DNA of 64,000 nucleotides. It comes from Tetragonia tetragonoides (Eukaryota > Streptophyta > Magnoliopsida > Caryophyllales > Aizoaceae). Under the pieces are notes generated by a model. It did not search any database, was not told where the DNA came from, and worked only from the letters and a program-made list of their open reading frames with translations. Positions 21,322-33,859 of the stretch are shown one piece after another (position 1 is the first letter of the stretch; every line of letters begins with the position of its first letter). The stretch spans positions 4,639,001 through 4,703,000 of the forward strand of contig CM076151.1 in assembly GCA_038025085.1 (NCBI GenBank), written 5' to 3'. A program made the translations under genes and the position numbers.

Positions 21322-23651
21322 ATGGCAACAAGAGCTGTTCTACCAGAACAACCCAGAGGTATTATTCCATCTTTGTTTTTTCCTTCCATCAAAATTATAT
21401 TCGATGGCTTCATGATCTTTCATGGTTTTGGTTCTTTTTCTTTTCATGTGTTTGGTTGTTTTCTTGCTATTCGAAGGATTATCTTTTCTCTGTTTCATGA
21501 TATATGTTTGGTTTGATTATCAGGGGCATGTGATCTGAATCAGAAATGGTTAACCAAATATATATGACTAAATTTCTCAAGATTTTTCTTGGGACTTTTT
21601 TTTATAATTAAAGTACTCGTTGATCTGTATTTAATACTATTTTCATATGTATCTTGTTGTGATTCAAGTTGAAGTTTTGGTGTCTTTGTTTTTATCTTGG
21701 GGTATTTTGCTTCTTTGTTTTAGGGTTTGATGTTGATTCTCGATCAATTTTGAAGGTTTTGTTATAATTCAATCTTTAAACTGTTTAACTATTTGATGGG
21801 TGTTGGGTGTTATATACTTGATTTTTTTTAATATACTTTTTATACCTGTAGTCTTCATTGTCTTGATTTCTTTTCATATGGGTATCTTTTGATTATTATA
21901 CACTGAATGATCTGAAATGAAAAAGAATCTATGAAAATCAATCTTGTTCAAACTTAAAAACAAGATAAAAGGGCTTTATATTTCATCTGACTTTTCCTGT
22001 TCTTCAACAAATTGAGATTGATCTAAAATTCTAAATGGGTAATTTCTAATATTTGGAATATGGGATATGGTTAATAGGTGCACTACAACAAAAGAATGGT
22101 CAAGGAGAGAGAAGAAAAGCCTTGGGAGACATTGGAAATGTTGTAACAGCAAGAGGAGTTACTGCTGCTAATGGTGCTGGCAAACCTCAGCAAATAAACC
22201 GTCCTCTTACAAGGAGTTTTTGTGCTCAGCTCCTTGCAAATGCACAAGCAGCTGCTGAGAAAAACAAGGTACTATAATTATATCAAAGCCTTGTCTGTTC
22301 AAAGTTTAAGATTGTACCCAATTCATATAAAAAGTATAGCCAAATAGTGATTGCATTTTGATCTGACACTGTGTCTGTAAAAACCCTAACTTTGAACTAG
22401 AATTTATCAAATTGATTCAATGTTTTGGCAAATTTGTTGATTGGAATTTGATGTTTGATTGTGTAGAAACAAAGAGAGCAAGTTGTGGATGTGAATGCTG
22501 CTGGGGGAGCAAGAAAGGCAGGACCAGTAGTAGGCCAAAACAAGGTTCTGCAAGAGAAGAAGAAACCTGAAGTGGTAGAAATCACAGGAACCCCATCTGG
22601 GGTTGGGAGAGTGGAGCAAAAACAAGCATCTAGGAAGAAGAAAACCGGAACCCTAACTTCATTCCTCACCGCTCGTAGCAAGGAAGCTTGTGGACTGACC
22701 AAGAAACCCCAAGAGCTGATAGTGAACATTGATGAGGGTAGCATAGAAGATGAACTTGCAGTTGTTGAGTATGTTGAGGACATTTACAATTTCTATAAGT
22801 TTGCTGAGGAGGAGAGCCGAGTTGGCGATTACATGGATACACAGCCTGATATCAATGAGAAGATGAGATCAATTCTTGTGGACTGGTTGATTGAAGTTCA
22901 CTTTAAGTTCGAGTTAAGGCAGGAAACCCTCTACCTTTGTATAAACATCATCGATCGTTTCCTCTCGATGAAGGTCATCCCAAGGAAGGAGCTTCAGTTA
23001 GTTGGCCTTGCCTCAATGCTTATAGCTTGCAAGTATGAAGAGATTTGGGCACCAGAGGTACTAAAATTTAGGCAACCAGAGACTGAGAACTATTTCCCTA
23101 TTTTTGTGTCATATTTTGAAGATTTATGATTACTAACTCTGAGATTTTGGTACACTTTGCAGGTGAATGATTTGATTATGATATCAGACAAGGCATATGT
23201 TAGAGAACAAGTGTTGGCTATGGAGAAAGCAATACTTGGGAAACTTGAGTGGTACTTGACAGTTCCTACACCCTATATGTTTCTGACAAGGTATGTGAAG
23301 GCTTCTGTTCCAGCTGATTCTGAAATGGAGAAGATGGTTTATTTCTTTTCTGAGCTTGGGATTATGAATTATGCTACCATAATCAAGTACCCTTCATCGC
23401 TGCTCGCTGCCTCGAGTGTCTATGCTGCCCGCTGTACTTTGAACAAAAGCCCCTCTTGGACAGAAACACTCAGACACTATACTACTTACACTGAAGACCA
23501 GGTTAAGGAATGTGCTAGGCTCTTAGTGAGCTACCATTTGGCTGCACCCGAGAACAGGCTCAGAGCAGTTTACAAGAAATTCTCGAAGCCAGAAAATGGA
23601 TCCGCAGCTCTTCGATCTCCGGCCAAAAGCCTTTTGGCCACATCTTCATGA
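21322..23651 (+). CDS. CYCB1: G2/mitotic-specific cyclin B1
   Basis: Four exons: 21322-21358, 22078-22268, 22467-23057 and 23163-23651, giving 435 residues with matching phases. The N-terminal region has the destruction box RKALGDIGN, the signal for APC/C-mediated breakdown at anaphase, followed by the plant B-type phrase TRSFCAQLLANAQAAA. The cyclin box N lobe starts near MRSILVDWLIEVH and runs through RQETLYL and CKYEEIWAPE. The C lobe spans exon 4 (about YLTVPTPYMFLTRY to CARLLVSYH). B1 cyclins activate CDKA/CDKB at the G2/M transition in the nucleus. Two MSA-like sites upstream fit M-phase transcription. The reading frame is intact. Confidence 0.93.
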
Positions 23652-24001
23652 GAAACTCAACTCATTGCAAAAAAGCAGTTTTCTTTCACTAATGAAACCT
23701 TACAGTCCTTACCATTCATCTCATTACAGTCACTTAGAACCTCCTCTGCCATTGCTTCATTGATCCTGTCGGTGCTTAGTGCTTTTCAGTCTTCCTTTTG
23801 AAGCGAGCAAAGCCATTTGCCGATGTACATTCAGATTTCAGAACTGGCCAGAGATGCTGATTAATATTCTTTTTGAGGTGTAAAATTTCAGCAAATACCC
23901 TTTTACTGATGTAGCCTTTTTTACCTTTTGTTTGGTTATTGGTTATTGATGCATTACAACATTTGAGTAATGAGCATGATAACTCAAACATTTGAATGCA
24001 A

Positions 24002-24036
<35 letters not shown>

Positions 24037-24501
24037 AAACAGCATTCTTCTTATTCTCTCCTATCTAAATTTCTTGATTGATGAAGTTATGCTAAATGGG
24101 GACAAGATGCAAAAGAAAGGTAAACAATGATTATTGATCTGCCTTGACCAGTGTCAATTAAGATGAAGAGGTAAATTCTGCGCACATTAAAAACCTAACT
24201 GAAAATTTGGAAACTTAGAGGATAAACTTGCTCCAAGATCAAGATGGGTAAAATGCCTTCTCATAAAAGAAAAAAAAGGGAAAAAAAAAATTGAAAGATG
24301 CCAAAAATGTATGAGAATGCTCCACAAATGCTTCCAAAAAATCATTGTCCCCCGGGTGGGAATTGAAGTACCTATAAAAACAAACGTGATGCAAGAAATG
24401 AAATGTGAGGTGCTGAATAAACTTATCCAATGAAACTTCCACATATCTCACAAGTCAGTGAGTCACAAACCAAGCTGGACTGAAAAACTGCTAGCTCCAA
24501 T
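23652..24501. other. Spacer between CYCB1 and PnsB1
   Basis: It holds the cyclin 3' UTR and an (AATA)n microsatellite at about 23999-24037. The two genes are tandem, 850 bases apart. Nothing else is recognisable. Confidence 0.5.
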
Positions 24502-27169
24502 ATGGCTACTTCTCTGTTACCCAAGTATCTAACTCCATTTCTTTCAAACACTTCTTCCTTTCCCCATTCAACCCATAGCACCAAATTCGCCTTTCTGAAC
24601 CCATCAGAACACTCACCAAGTGCAAAAAAATCAATCTTTATACCACAAGCAAAGAAGAAAAACCAATGGCTAGACCCATTTGACGATGGTGATGATCCAT
24701 ATATGGAATATGGGTCAATGTTTGTCGATGGGAAGCAAGAGGAAGACCCAAGGCTACTGGATGATCCAAAGAGCCCATATGGATTCCTCAAGTTTCCACC
24801 AGGATTTTCTGTGGAGGTTGCATCAATTCCATTGAAAGTGCGCGGAGATGTCAGAAGATGTTGCTGTGTCATTTCTGGTGGTGTGTATGAGAACTTGTTC
24901 TTCTTCCCAGTAATTCAGCTCCTCAAGGACAGGTACCCTGGAGTCCAAATAGATGTGCTTGCATCAGCTAGGGGGAAGCAGACCTATGAATTGAATAAAA
25001 ATGTGAGGTGGGCAGATGCTTATGATCCTGATGATCACTTTCCTGAGCCAGCTGAGTACACTGACATGGTTGGACTTCTTAAGGTTGGTGTGTAAAATTA
25101 TTTCTCTTGCACCTAAGATTATGATGAGAAAGTAATGGCTCGAGTTTCTCTGGTATACGGAAGCATCAAACCTCATCAGTTCGCTTATGACTTGGTTTAC
25201 CGAGAAATGAAGATGACTCAACTGAGATCCTAGACAGCATTATACTTCACATTAAGTGATAATGAGAAAACTGGAATTGCTTATTGCTTTTATTTGTGTT
25301 CTGCAGAGTAGGTATTATGACATGGTGCTATCCACAAAACTAGCAGGCATAGGGCATGCAGCATTTTCGTTCATGACAACAGCCAGAGATAGAGTAAGTT
25401 ATATTTATCCCAATGTAAATGCAGCAGGAGCTGGATTGTTTCTGTCTGAAACATTTACACCAGACAGCATGAACCTTTCAGACGGAGGATATAACATGTG
25501 AGATCCCTAACCCTTTAAAAAGCCAATATCACAAACATTGTTCACCAATGAATAGTACTTATCTATAAATATATAAAAAAAAAAAAAAAAAAAGAGGACC
25601 TCCCCCAGAAATAGTAAACTGTCGCACAAACATTGTTCACTAAAGAATCCTTCCCTCACACAAACACAACATGACAACCTTACCTTATACGGTTGAAAAC
25701 CCCATACCTCACCCATACCCACCCTTCTCAGTCTCTCTCTTTCTTAATTTCTTCCTTTTCTATTTCTTCCATTTTCTTTCTCCCTGGTTGGGCAGAAGAA
25801 TGGAGCTCCTTCATATGACCAGGTATGCTTTTACTTTTTGTTCAATTCATTCCTCTTCTTATTTCATCTTTGTTTCCTCCTCAATTTATTCATCTGCTTT
25901 GGGCTATTCCATTTTTTATCCCAAGGTTCATTATTAATTTATTTTTTTAGGGTTTTATTCATCTTGTTAGTTCTGATGTGTTTCTTCAATTCGCTTTTCA
26001 GGTTAGTGCAGATAGCAGAAGATGGGTCCGTTGATATCAGTGGAGAAGGAAATATCCGATACCCTATTCACACAATTCGCCTCCTTTTTTGCAGGTTTGT
26101 ATATATTACTCCGTATTCTGTATTCTTTATTTTCTCTTTTGTTATGCAGTTGTATGCCAATTTTGTTATCATACTTTTCCCCAAAAAAAAAAAAAAATCA
26201 GCTATGGATATGTAAGCAATCTCATCAATGGTTAGTTTTGGCTTAGGTTGTTATTTTTGATTAAATTTAAGAAAGTCTAGTACCAAGTATTAAAATATCT
26301 TATCTTATGCTAAACCTTTCATTTAGAAATTGAAATGTCATTTATTTACTTTAAGAGGAGAACCAATTTTGGAATTACGGAACACAAATTATGACTTTTT
26401 CCTTTTTCTATTGGTTTTGTAGTGACTGACATTTGTGTACAGCTGGTTTTTAGTGACAGCATACTGCTGAATCACTCACGTAAGGCATTTCCTACCTCAG
26501 GTAGCTCTTAATTAGTAATTCTATTATGACCGTTTATTGAAAGTTACATGACTGAAATGTTTGGCTTTTGATCTTCTTGAAATTTTCCAGATGCTTTTAT
26601 TATTAATTAGGTGAAGTAGAACTAGAATTTGTATATATGGAATGATTTCAAGTTTTCTTGCATCTGAATGAATGAGACAGTGGTTATTGCACCTACTTTA
26701 TTTTAATGAATGAACTGGTCCTTTTTTTCATAGCCTGCTGCAACATTATACAAGGTAAATTGGGGTTTTAGGTTAGTTAAGTGGTCGTACTTGTGGTTCT
26801 TTACTGTGAGATCATACTGAATTACAGAGGACCAGTTATAGCATGAAAAGAGATTTGCAAGTTACAACTACTAACCTATTAGTTTGTGTGCCCATTTACT
26901 ACCTACCCTGGCTACATGTGTTTGTTATTTTGGAAAGCAAACCTTCTTGTCCCAGTAGAAATCTATGATTTTCAAGAAGTCCCCAAAGAAGTTGTCCAAC
27001 GGCATTATCAGGGAAGATAAGATTCCCTTCTACTTTCGACCCTTTGAAGTGGTAATGGGTATTTTTTCATGATTTACATGTGGTTTTGTTCTTTCGCATG
27101 TCTTTTGTTTTGAAAAAGCTATTTGCTTGGTGGACTATTTCAATTCACATATCCGATTTTGTTGTATTG

Positions 27170-28990
27170 GCTGCCTGAGCATCAGAGATTCAGACTGATG
27201 TTATATTGCTATTTCAAAAAAGGTGTCCAGCCTGTGACACCACACACCAGGAGTCGAATGTACCCAAGGTTATATGCGAGCCTATCTGTTTGTCTTGGGG
27301 ATGGAAATTTTGTCTAGAAGGCTCAGCTTGCTTCAGGATGATCCTCAATTCCAGCACCATTCTATGGGTAAGAGAATAAATATCATTTATTTATGCTATA
27401 TTGCTATGTATATGACCTATTCCTCTTTACCAGAGGGTCTACACCTGCTGCTTCTTCATTATTCACTGCTTTTAGAAAGGTCTCTTGTGCTTCTGGTTTA
27501 TCAGCTAGCTTACAGAGGAGTCCAATTTTGTTTCGCGGACTAAATCAGGTTGTTAGACAAGACACTCTAGGCATGCTCAACATGGGTGACAGTGTTTTGC
27601 TTGTAAGATACCTTGGAGTCCCTTTAACTCCTTAAAAATTGAGTTTTGGCAGATTGTATATCTTTACTAGAAAAAATTACCCACAATATTCCTTCATCAT
27701 TGGTCTAGCAAGCATCGACACAACTTATTCAAAATGTTCTATATAGTATTTATAACTTCTAAAGCAGTATGTTTGTGCTGCCAAAAAATATTATTGCTCA
27801 AGTGGAGGCTCTGTTGAAGTTATATTTGGGGTAGGCTAGACAAGCACGTTTTAATACTCAAAGATATCTGCCAACCTTAATTAAGAGAGTGGATATTTAG
27901 GTCTGAAAGACTTGCAAAGTTTGAATAATGCTTTGGTTATGAAACTTGTTTAGAGTGTTTTTATTATACATAATGTGGGTGAAGTGGATATATAAGAGGT
28001 ATCAGGTGAATGATTCTTTTTGCTTTGGTCAATTGATTTGAGTAATTCACATTCGTGGTGCTTCTGGAAATTACTCAAGCTTAGAACTAAAGTCCAGCTA
28101 TGCCATCAACTGCACGGTTAGTTTTTGATCAGGAAGGACTACCCTCCATTTAGTACTGCTGGTACGTAATTCACACCATGTTCAGCCTTGTGCTGGTTGG
28201 AGTAAATTGGTTTGGGGTTAAAGTTCCAGCTCGAAATATAGCTTTATAACTGGGCTAGCATGTCAACAAAGATTCCTCACTACAGATAAAATACAGATAA
28301 TAGGTCTTTCTATGGTCTCGTTTGTCCTTTTATGTAATATTGCTCTTATTCCTAGCCTCCTCATAATTGCCAAGACATCACTGCTTGGGATCTGAAGTTT
28401 CTAGCCGGTAAAACTGCTGTCAAATTCTCCAGATGATCAACATTCACAGCCTATATCTATCATAGTTGGAGGGTCCGAAACCACATTTTTATAGAAACCA
28501 CATTTTTTTTAGAAACCACATTATCTGTGCTGAAGAAATGGTCTTTGAAATAGTGTGAAAGCTTAAATCCGGTTGAATTTGGTGCAGAAAAATAAGGACA
28601 CATACATGTTGCTGTAATAGGCTTTCGTGCTCTCATGTTGTCTTTCTCCTGGTTTTGATGCAGGCTCAAGTATGGTTTTGACCTCCAGCAGTGGGGTACT
28701 GTGAAGTTGAACATTGATGCAGGCTGCCTTGGTGAGATGGGGGTCTGGTATTGGAGTGGATGCGAGGGGTAGTGAAGTTGCTCTGCTTGTGTGTGTCGTG
28801 CTGCAAACAGAGGACTCTTGGGAACCAAAAATTGCAGAAGCAAAGACAATAGTTTTTGGACTTCAACTGGCTCATACATATGGATTCCAGCAGGTTATAA
28901 TGGAGAGATTGTTAAAGTTTGATTGTTGCTATCAAGGGAAAAGGCATGGGATGGAGTTCTTTTCACCTCATTTTGGGGGATATTTTTTAT
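27170..28990 (+). mobile_element. Decayed L1-type LINE (RT and RNase H parts) in PnsB1 intron 2
   Basis: Frame-shifted remnants of a non-LTR reverse transcriptase are legible: YLFVLGMEILSR near 27280-27320, DLFLFTRGSTPAASSLF near 27410-27470, and RYLGVPLTP near 27600-27640. A more broken C-terminal RT stretch follows to about 27840. At 28690-28910 a plant-LINE RNase H-like domain (RVT_3 type) follows, with TVKLNIDAG and EPKIAEAKTIVFGLQLAHTYGF. Multiple stops and shifts show it is dead. It has the same orientation as the host gene. Confidence 0.8.
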
Positions 28991-29213
28991 GTAGTTAAGT
29001 CTTTTAATTTAGTTTCTTGGTCTTTTGTTCGTAGATTTGATAAGGTGTCTCATGGGTTGGTTCAACTATTGTTTTAGATGCTTTGGTTGACGTTTAGTTG
29101 ATTAATGAGAATGAGTAAGCCTGGTAGCTTTTCTTTCAAAAAAAACATAATCATTCTAATGATAGTAATAGTAAACTTGTGATCTTAAGCAAATTTCCAT
29201 AGTTACTCTTTGA

Positions 29214-29340
<127 letters not shown>

Positions 29341-29563
29341 ATATCTTTGTAAAACTACTACTATTTTTGTTTTTAAAACTTGAGATACTTGATTCTTTAA
29401 TTCTCACATTTAGATAGGAGTCAACTATGCATATTGCTTACGAAAAGAGTGATGGATGGTTGTCAAACAACAAGTCCAAGAAAACTAATGGAGTATTTCA
29501 TAACTAACACTATATAATCACAAAACTAGCAAATTAATAGTATGAGATTAATAACTTGGAGGG

Positions 29564-29594
29564 CCGCGTGCATCGCACGTGGACCAACAACTAG
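29564..29594 (+). mobile_element. Helitron-like 3' terminus (hairpin plus CTAG)
   Basis: A hairpin with arms CCGCGTGC/GCACGTGG (one G-T pair, three-base loop) at 29564-29582 is followed after 8 bases by CTAG and then T. This matches the Helitron 3' end rule of a hairpin near a CTRR terminus inserted before T. The 5' TC end was not identified; the element may include the (AT)n run. It ends only 85 bases before exon 3 of PnsB1. Confidence 0.6.
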
Positions 29595-30645
29595 TTTAAG
29601 TAAATACAACCAAATTCACAGCAATCACATGTCTGATATATAAGCAAAAATGTTTCTTTTTCAAAATGTGACTACTAGGTACCATCAGATGGCTGACTGG
29701 TTAGGCAGACCAGTTCGGAACGTACCACGTCATCCAGTTGGCCCCCTGAAGGTTTCAATTGCAAGGAAGGTGAAAGAGGTTGTGGAGGCCAAATACAAGA
29801 ATGCAGGAGCCAAAAAGGGTAAATATGTAGTGATTCATGGCATAAAGTGTGACTCGCAGGCTTCAATGCAGTCCAAAGGGGATACTGATAGCTTGCTCCC
29901 TCTTCAGACATGGGCAAAAATATCCCAAGGCAATAAGGTAAAGTTAATTAGAAACCTATCTGAGTAAATTGAATCATTGCTGCATTTCTCTTTTCTAAAA
30001 CTGAAAGAATTTTCCTTTTTGATTTAATTGTCCTGTAAAACAGGGGAGTTACCCCAGTATTTGTGATTCCACATGAGAAAATAAGGGAAGATGTGGAGGA
30101 AATTGTAGGGGATGACACCAGTATTGTGTTTATAACCACACCTGGTCAAGTAAGTTACTTTCCTTCTCCCCTCCAAAAAGGAAGTTGCTTTCCTTGAATT
30201 TGGTAATGTACTTGAAAGCAAGAAGAACCCCCTGACAAAGCTTCTTGATTTTGATTCTTCATTTTCTGATCTTGTATATTTGACATGTTTGTGAGCATCA
30301 GTTGGCAGCATTGATTAATGAATGATTCCGTTGGTGTAATAGCAACCAACACAGCAGCAATCCAGCTTGCCCATGCCCGAGAAAAACCCAGGTTCGAACC
30401 ATTGCATAACTTGCATCGTCATTTGAAAAGAATCCAGGTTATATAATTGACTATTGTTCTGATGCAATTTCTGCAGCATTGCCTTGTTTTCCTCGAAAGA
30501 TAAGGGGAAGCTTTTTATCCCAAATGCAGAAGAAAAGAAATGCAGAATCATTGCATCTAAAACTGGAAAACTGGTAGATATTGATGTTGAAGCAGTAAAA
30601 GATGCAATCAAGGTTTTTGATGCAGTATCGCCAGCATTGGTGTAA

Positions 30646-31101
30646 CACATCACAATTTCTCCCCCGACTGTTCTTCCACCCTTTGTGTTGCCCACTTTCC
30701 TCCGTCTTCTCTGTAGCCTCAACCAACTTGTGCATACCAAACCAATCATGCAAAAGAAACCGGGGGGGAGGGGGGTAAGAAAGCATGCTGAGCTTGTAAT
30801 ATTGCATGCACTTGCATTGATATCCCTTGTATATTCCGATATTTTAATGTGATTAAACAGCCAATCTTCTTTCAAACTCTTGTAACCAATGGGAATTCGA
30901 AATTAAGATTCCACAACTGGAATTATGAGATAGTCAATGACAATTGATTCCAGTTTGCAATAGTTCGAAGCTAACAAAGCAACACAGAAGTGACATCAAG
31001 ATCACTGAGAAGTTAGCCTATGAAGAACTATGTGAGCTTTCGATCTTTGATTGGTGGCATATAAAAAAACTCCGCTCCATTGGGGACACTAATTTGGAAG
31101 C
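30646..31101. other. Convergent spacer between PnsB1 (+) and PLMT (-)
   Basis: 456 bases carry both 3' UTRs. A G-rich run (30762-30776) lies in the PnsB1 3' flank. No further gene. Confidence 0.6.
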
Positions 31102-33811
31102 TCATTTCAGTGGCTTTGCACGAGTTGATGGATCTTCCTTTGATTCCACATGTATCATGAAGACATAACCGAGGCACCACAGAAGAATATATTGGAAGGG
31201 CACCCACGAAAGACAAGCCAAGAGACTCATTATGCTCCCAACATACTGGGGATCTCTGATATACCCAAATGGGAATTCTGTTACCCAAGGAATGTGCTTT
31301 CCAAACCGAACGCCATAATAAGTGCCGGATTCACCAAGCAATTGATATACTCTGCAACCAGAAAGTCTGTTAGAACAGAGTGCAACAAGAACAAAACATT
31401 GAACAGAATGTGCTACCAATAGACCTCAGCAAGCAACAATATAAGGCAGGTTGTTTCAGTTCTTGAATAATCAGATCACTTCTGCTTCTATCATAACAAA
31501 CACCCGATATTGTCTGACAAGTGCAAACTCCTCCTTGAAGCGGAACTTTTTGTTAGCTAATCATTTCTCTCTATGAACTAGTGCTGAGAGCCTGAAAATT
31601 AATAGTAGAATCAAAAGTTGTATCCATTTGTGTTGGAAGAGTGATAAAATTTTCAAGTTGCATCTCCTCAGACACCATAATCTTAAATTGGTGCTTTTAG
31701 TGCCCAAGTGCCTTCGCTCTCAGTCAGTTCTACTTAATATATCAGCCCCTCAGTCTATTCATAACATCCTCCCATTCATGTGCATCTGAATTCCTTTCAG
31801 TGGAAAGGGCCTAGAACAGAAGCTCAAATATAACAGACTGCACCTCAGAGAACACAATGCATGACAAATACTTCATATCCTGCAAGTATTCTCGACTGAG
31901 AAAACTAAAGTCCATTGGTGACAACAGCTATGCGAAACAGGTTCCCGAAACCAGTACTTCTCTATCTTCAACTTCGTGCTCCCTTTTTAAATCACTTTAC
32001 ACTTTCAAATTGGTCTTCTCATTCATGCATTTCTCACCAAAAAAAATAAAATTAAACGTCTTTATGGAGATCATACTCTCATAATCAAAGAACACCATTA
32101 GTCCTTACCAGCTAATCAAAGAACATCAGAAAGTAAGAACCAAATAGTTGAAATGAGAACTTCAAATAAAAAGAATTTAAAAAGTTGAAATGAGAAATAA
32201 TGATAATCTGAAGGACTAACCCAACACCAAGTGAGATGGTCATTTAACAAATACAAATTGAGGGGATCAGGCCATCGAGGGGATCAGCAAATGAAAAATA
32301 ACCCAGTCAGTATCCAACACCAAGTAGATGTTCATTTTAAAAAAAAAAATTGCTTCTTCTCACCAAGCATGTCCTGATCAGTATCCCAACTAGGATCCTG
32401 AACCATCTGCGGATATTACTTATGGTTCTGCCTCAATTACTTGCAGCCTATCAGACAAATTACCAGCATCAGGAGAATCAGCCTTCCATGGGAAATTATC
32501 CTTGTTGCCCTTTTTTTTCCTTATCTCATTTCTATAACAGTTACAGTCTGTTTTAGCTTCACCAGCCTCCATCAATAGATCAACATAATTGTCCAGATCC
32601 AATAATCACAAGGACATTATGTTCAAAGAGCTCATTAAGTAAGCTTCAAATCAATGGTTAGTGATTCGCTAGCATATTAGAACTAGACATGTTAGAGTTC
32701 ATTAAGAATTCAAAGATTGGCAACACCTTTGCCATACATCTTCCTCTGCGTTAAACCCTGTGATCTTTCTAAACTTCCTGAAACAACTGATTTCACCTGC
32801 TCAACAACATACAGCCTAAATATTGCCCCTTTTGGTCCTTCAGAAGCTGCAGTAGTTCAGTCAAAGCCCCTAATCCACCCCCCCCCCACACACACTTCCC
32901 TCCAATTAACAAATAATTTATTTTGCTGAGACAATATAAAGACAAAATTGATTTAGCAGGTAAACTTATAAACATCACTATCTATTTTCCTGGCAGTGTA
33001 GAGCACAATGAACCAACATATAGATATCAGTCTGAGTCATTATATATTTGGCAATTGACAAAACCACAGCATCCACTATAAATACTTTTCTAATACACTC
33101 CAAGATTGACATCACTGTTGTTTTCCATCTATTTTATCCCACCATTAGCCCAATGAAATATGAGGAAGACCATTAACTGAAACCAAAAGCCCAAGTTCTA
33201 TGACAAGAACCAAACAAAAAGCATCCAAAAGATGATTTACTACAAAACATGTTTTACCTCCCAATTAGAGAAAGCTTAAAGAGGATCTTGGCATATTCCT
33301 CTACCCACTTTGGTTTTAGATTAAAGATTTTTCTCCTAACTTTTTTTTTTTTTTTAAATTCTAGGAAACTTAGTGTTGAGCTAATATATGCTACATACTG
33401 ACATGGCCTACATCCACACATAAAACATTTCTCTTTCGCCATTAAAAGGACTTGACACCAATGATTAAAAGTTCTGGCTTGAAATAAATCAAACAAAAAT
33501 ACAAAGTGTGCAACTTTTACATTTCATTAAATTTACAACCCAAGTGAGAGAAAGAGAGAGAAAAGAGTGTGACCTGAAGTTGAGGAACTGCCCAATAAGG
33601 AAGAGAGGCCAAAAGTAAAGAGGAGGCCATGAAAGAGAAGACACAGAAAAAAGAGAGATAAACTGAATGAGCTTCAAAAGATGAGAAACATAAGCCATGA
33701 TTGTTGATGGGTCCCTTCCTTTGCCGCAAAGATCCACCCATGTCTGTGGATTTGTCCATAGCCAATAGTAAAATGGAAATGGCACCATCACTCCTATTCC
33801 TGCCCATATTC

Positions 33812-33815
<4 letters not shown>
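31102..33815 (-). CDS. PLMT: Phosphatidyl-N-methylethanolamine N-methyltransferase (PLMT)
   Basis: Two exons on the minus strand, 33815-33574 and 31351-31102, join in phase to 163 residues, the usual plant length. The protein is very hydrophobic with about four membrane segments. Legible blocks are PFPFYYWLWTNPQTWV, GRDPSTIMAYVSH, RVYQLLGESGTYYGVRFG and the family signature RDPQYVGSIMSLL. PLMT adds the last two methyl groups to phosphatidylmonomethylethanolamine using S-adenosylmethionine at the ER, towards phosphatidylcholine. I chose the start at 33815 (MGIWAG). An in-frame ATG at 33854 would add 13 residues, an artefact-like Arg-Glu run read from a (CT)n microsatellite that more likely lies in the 5' UTR. 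The 2.2-kb intron holds no recognised element. No lesion seen. Confidence 0.92.

Positions 33816-33852
<37 letters not shown>
33816..33852. repeat. (CT)n microsatellite in the PLMT leader
   Basis: A CT run of about 37 bases directly abuts the PLMT start codon. On the coding strand it is a GA run, a motif also found in GAGA-type plant promoters and leaders. Confidence 0.9.
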
Positions 33853-33859
<7 letters not shown>

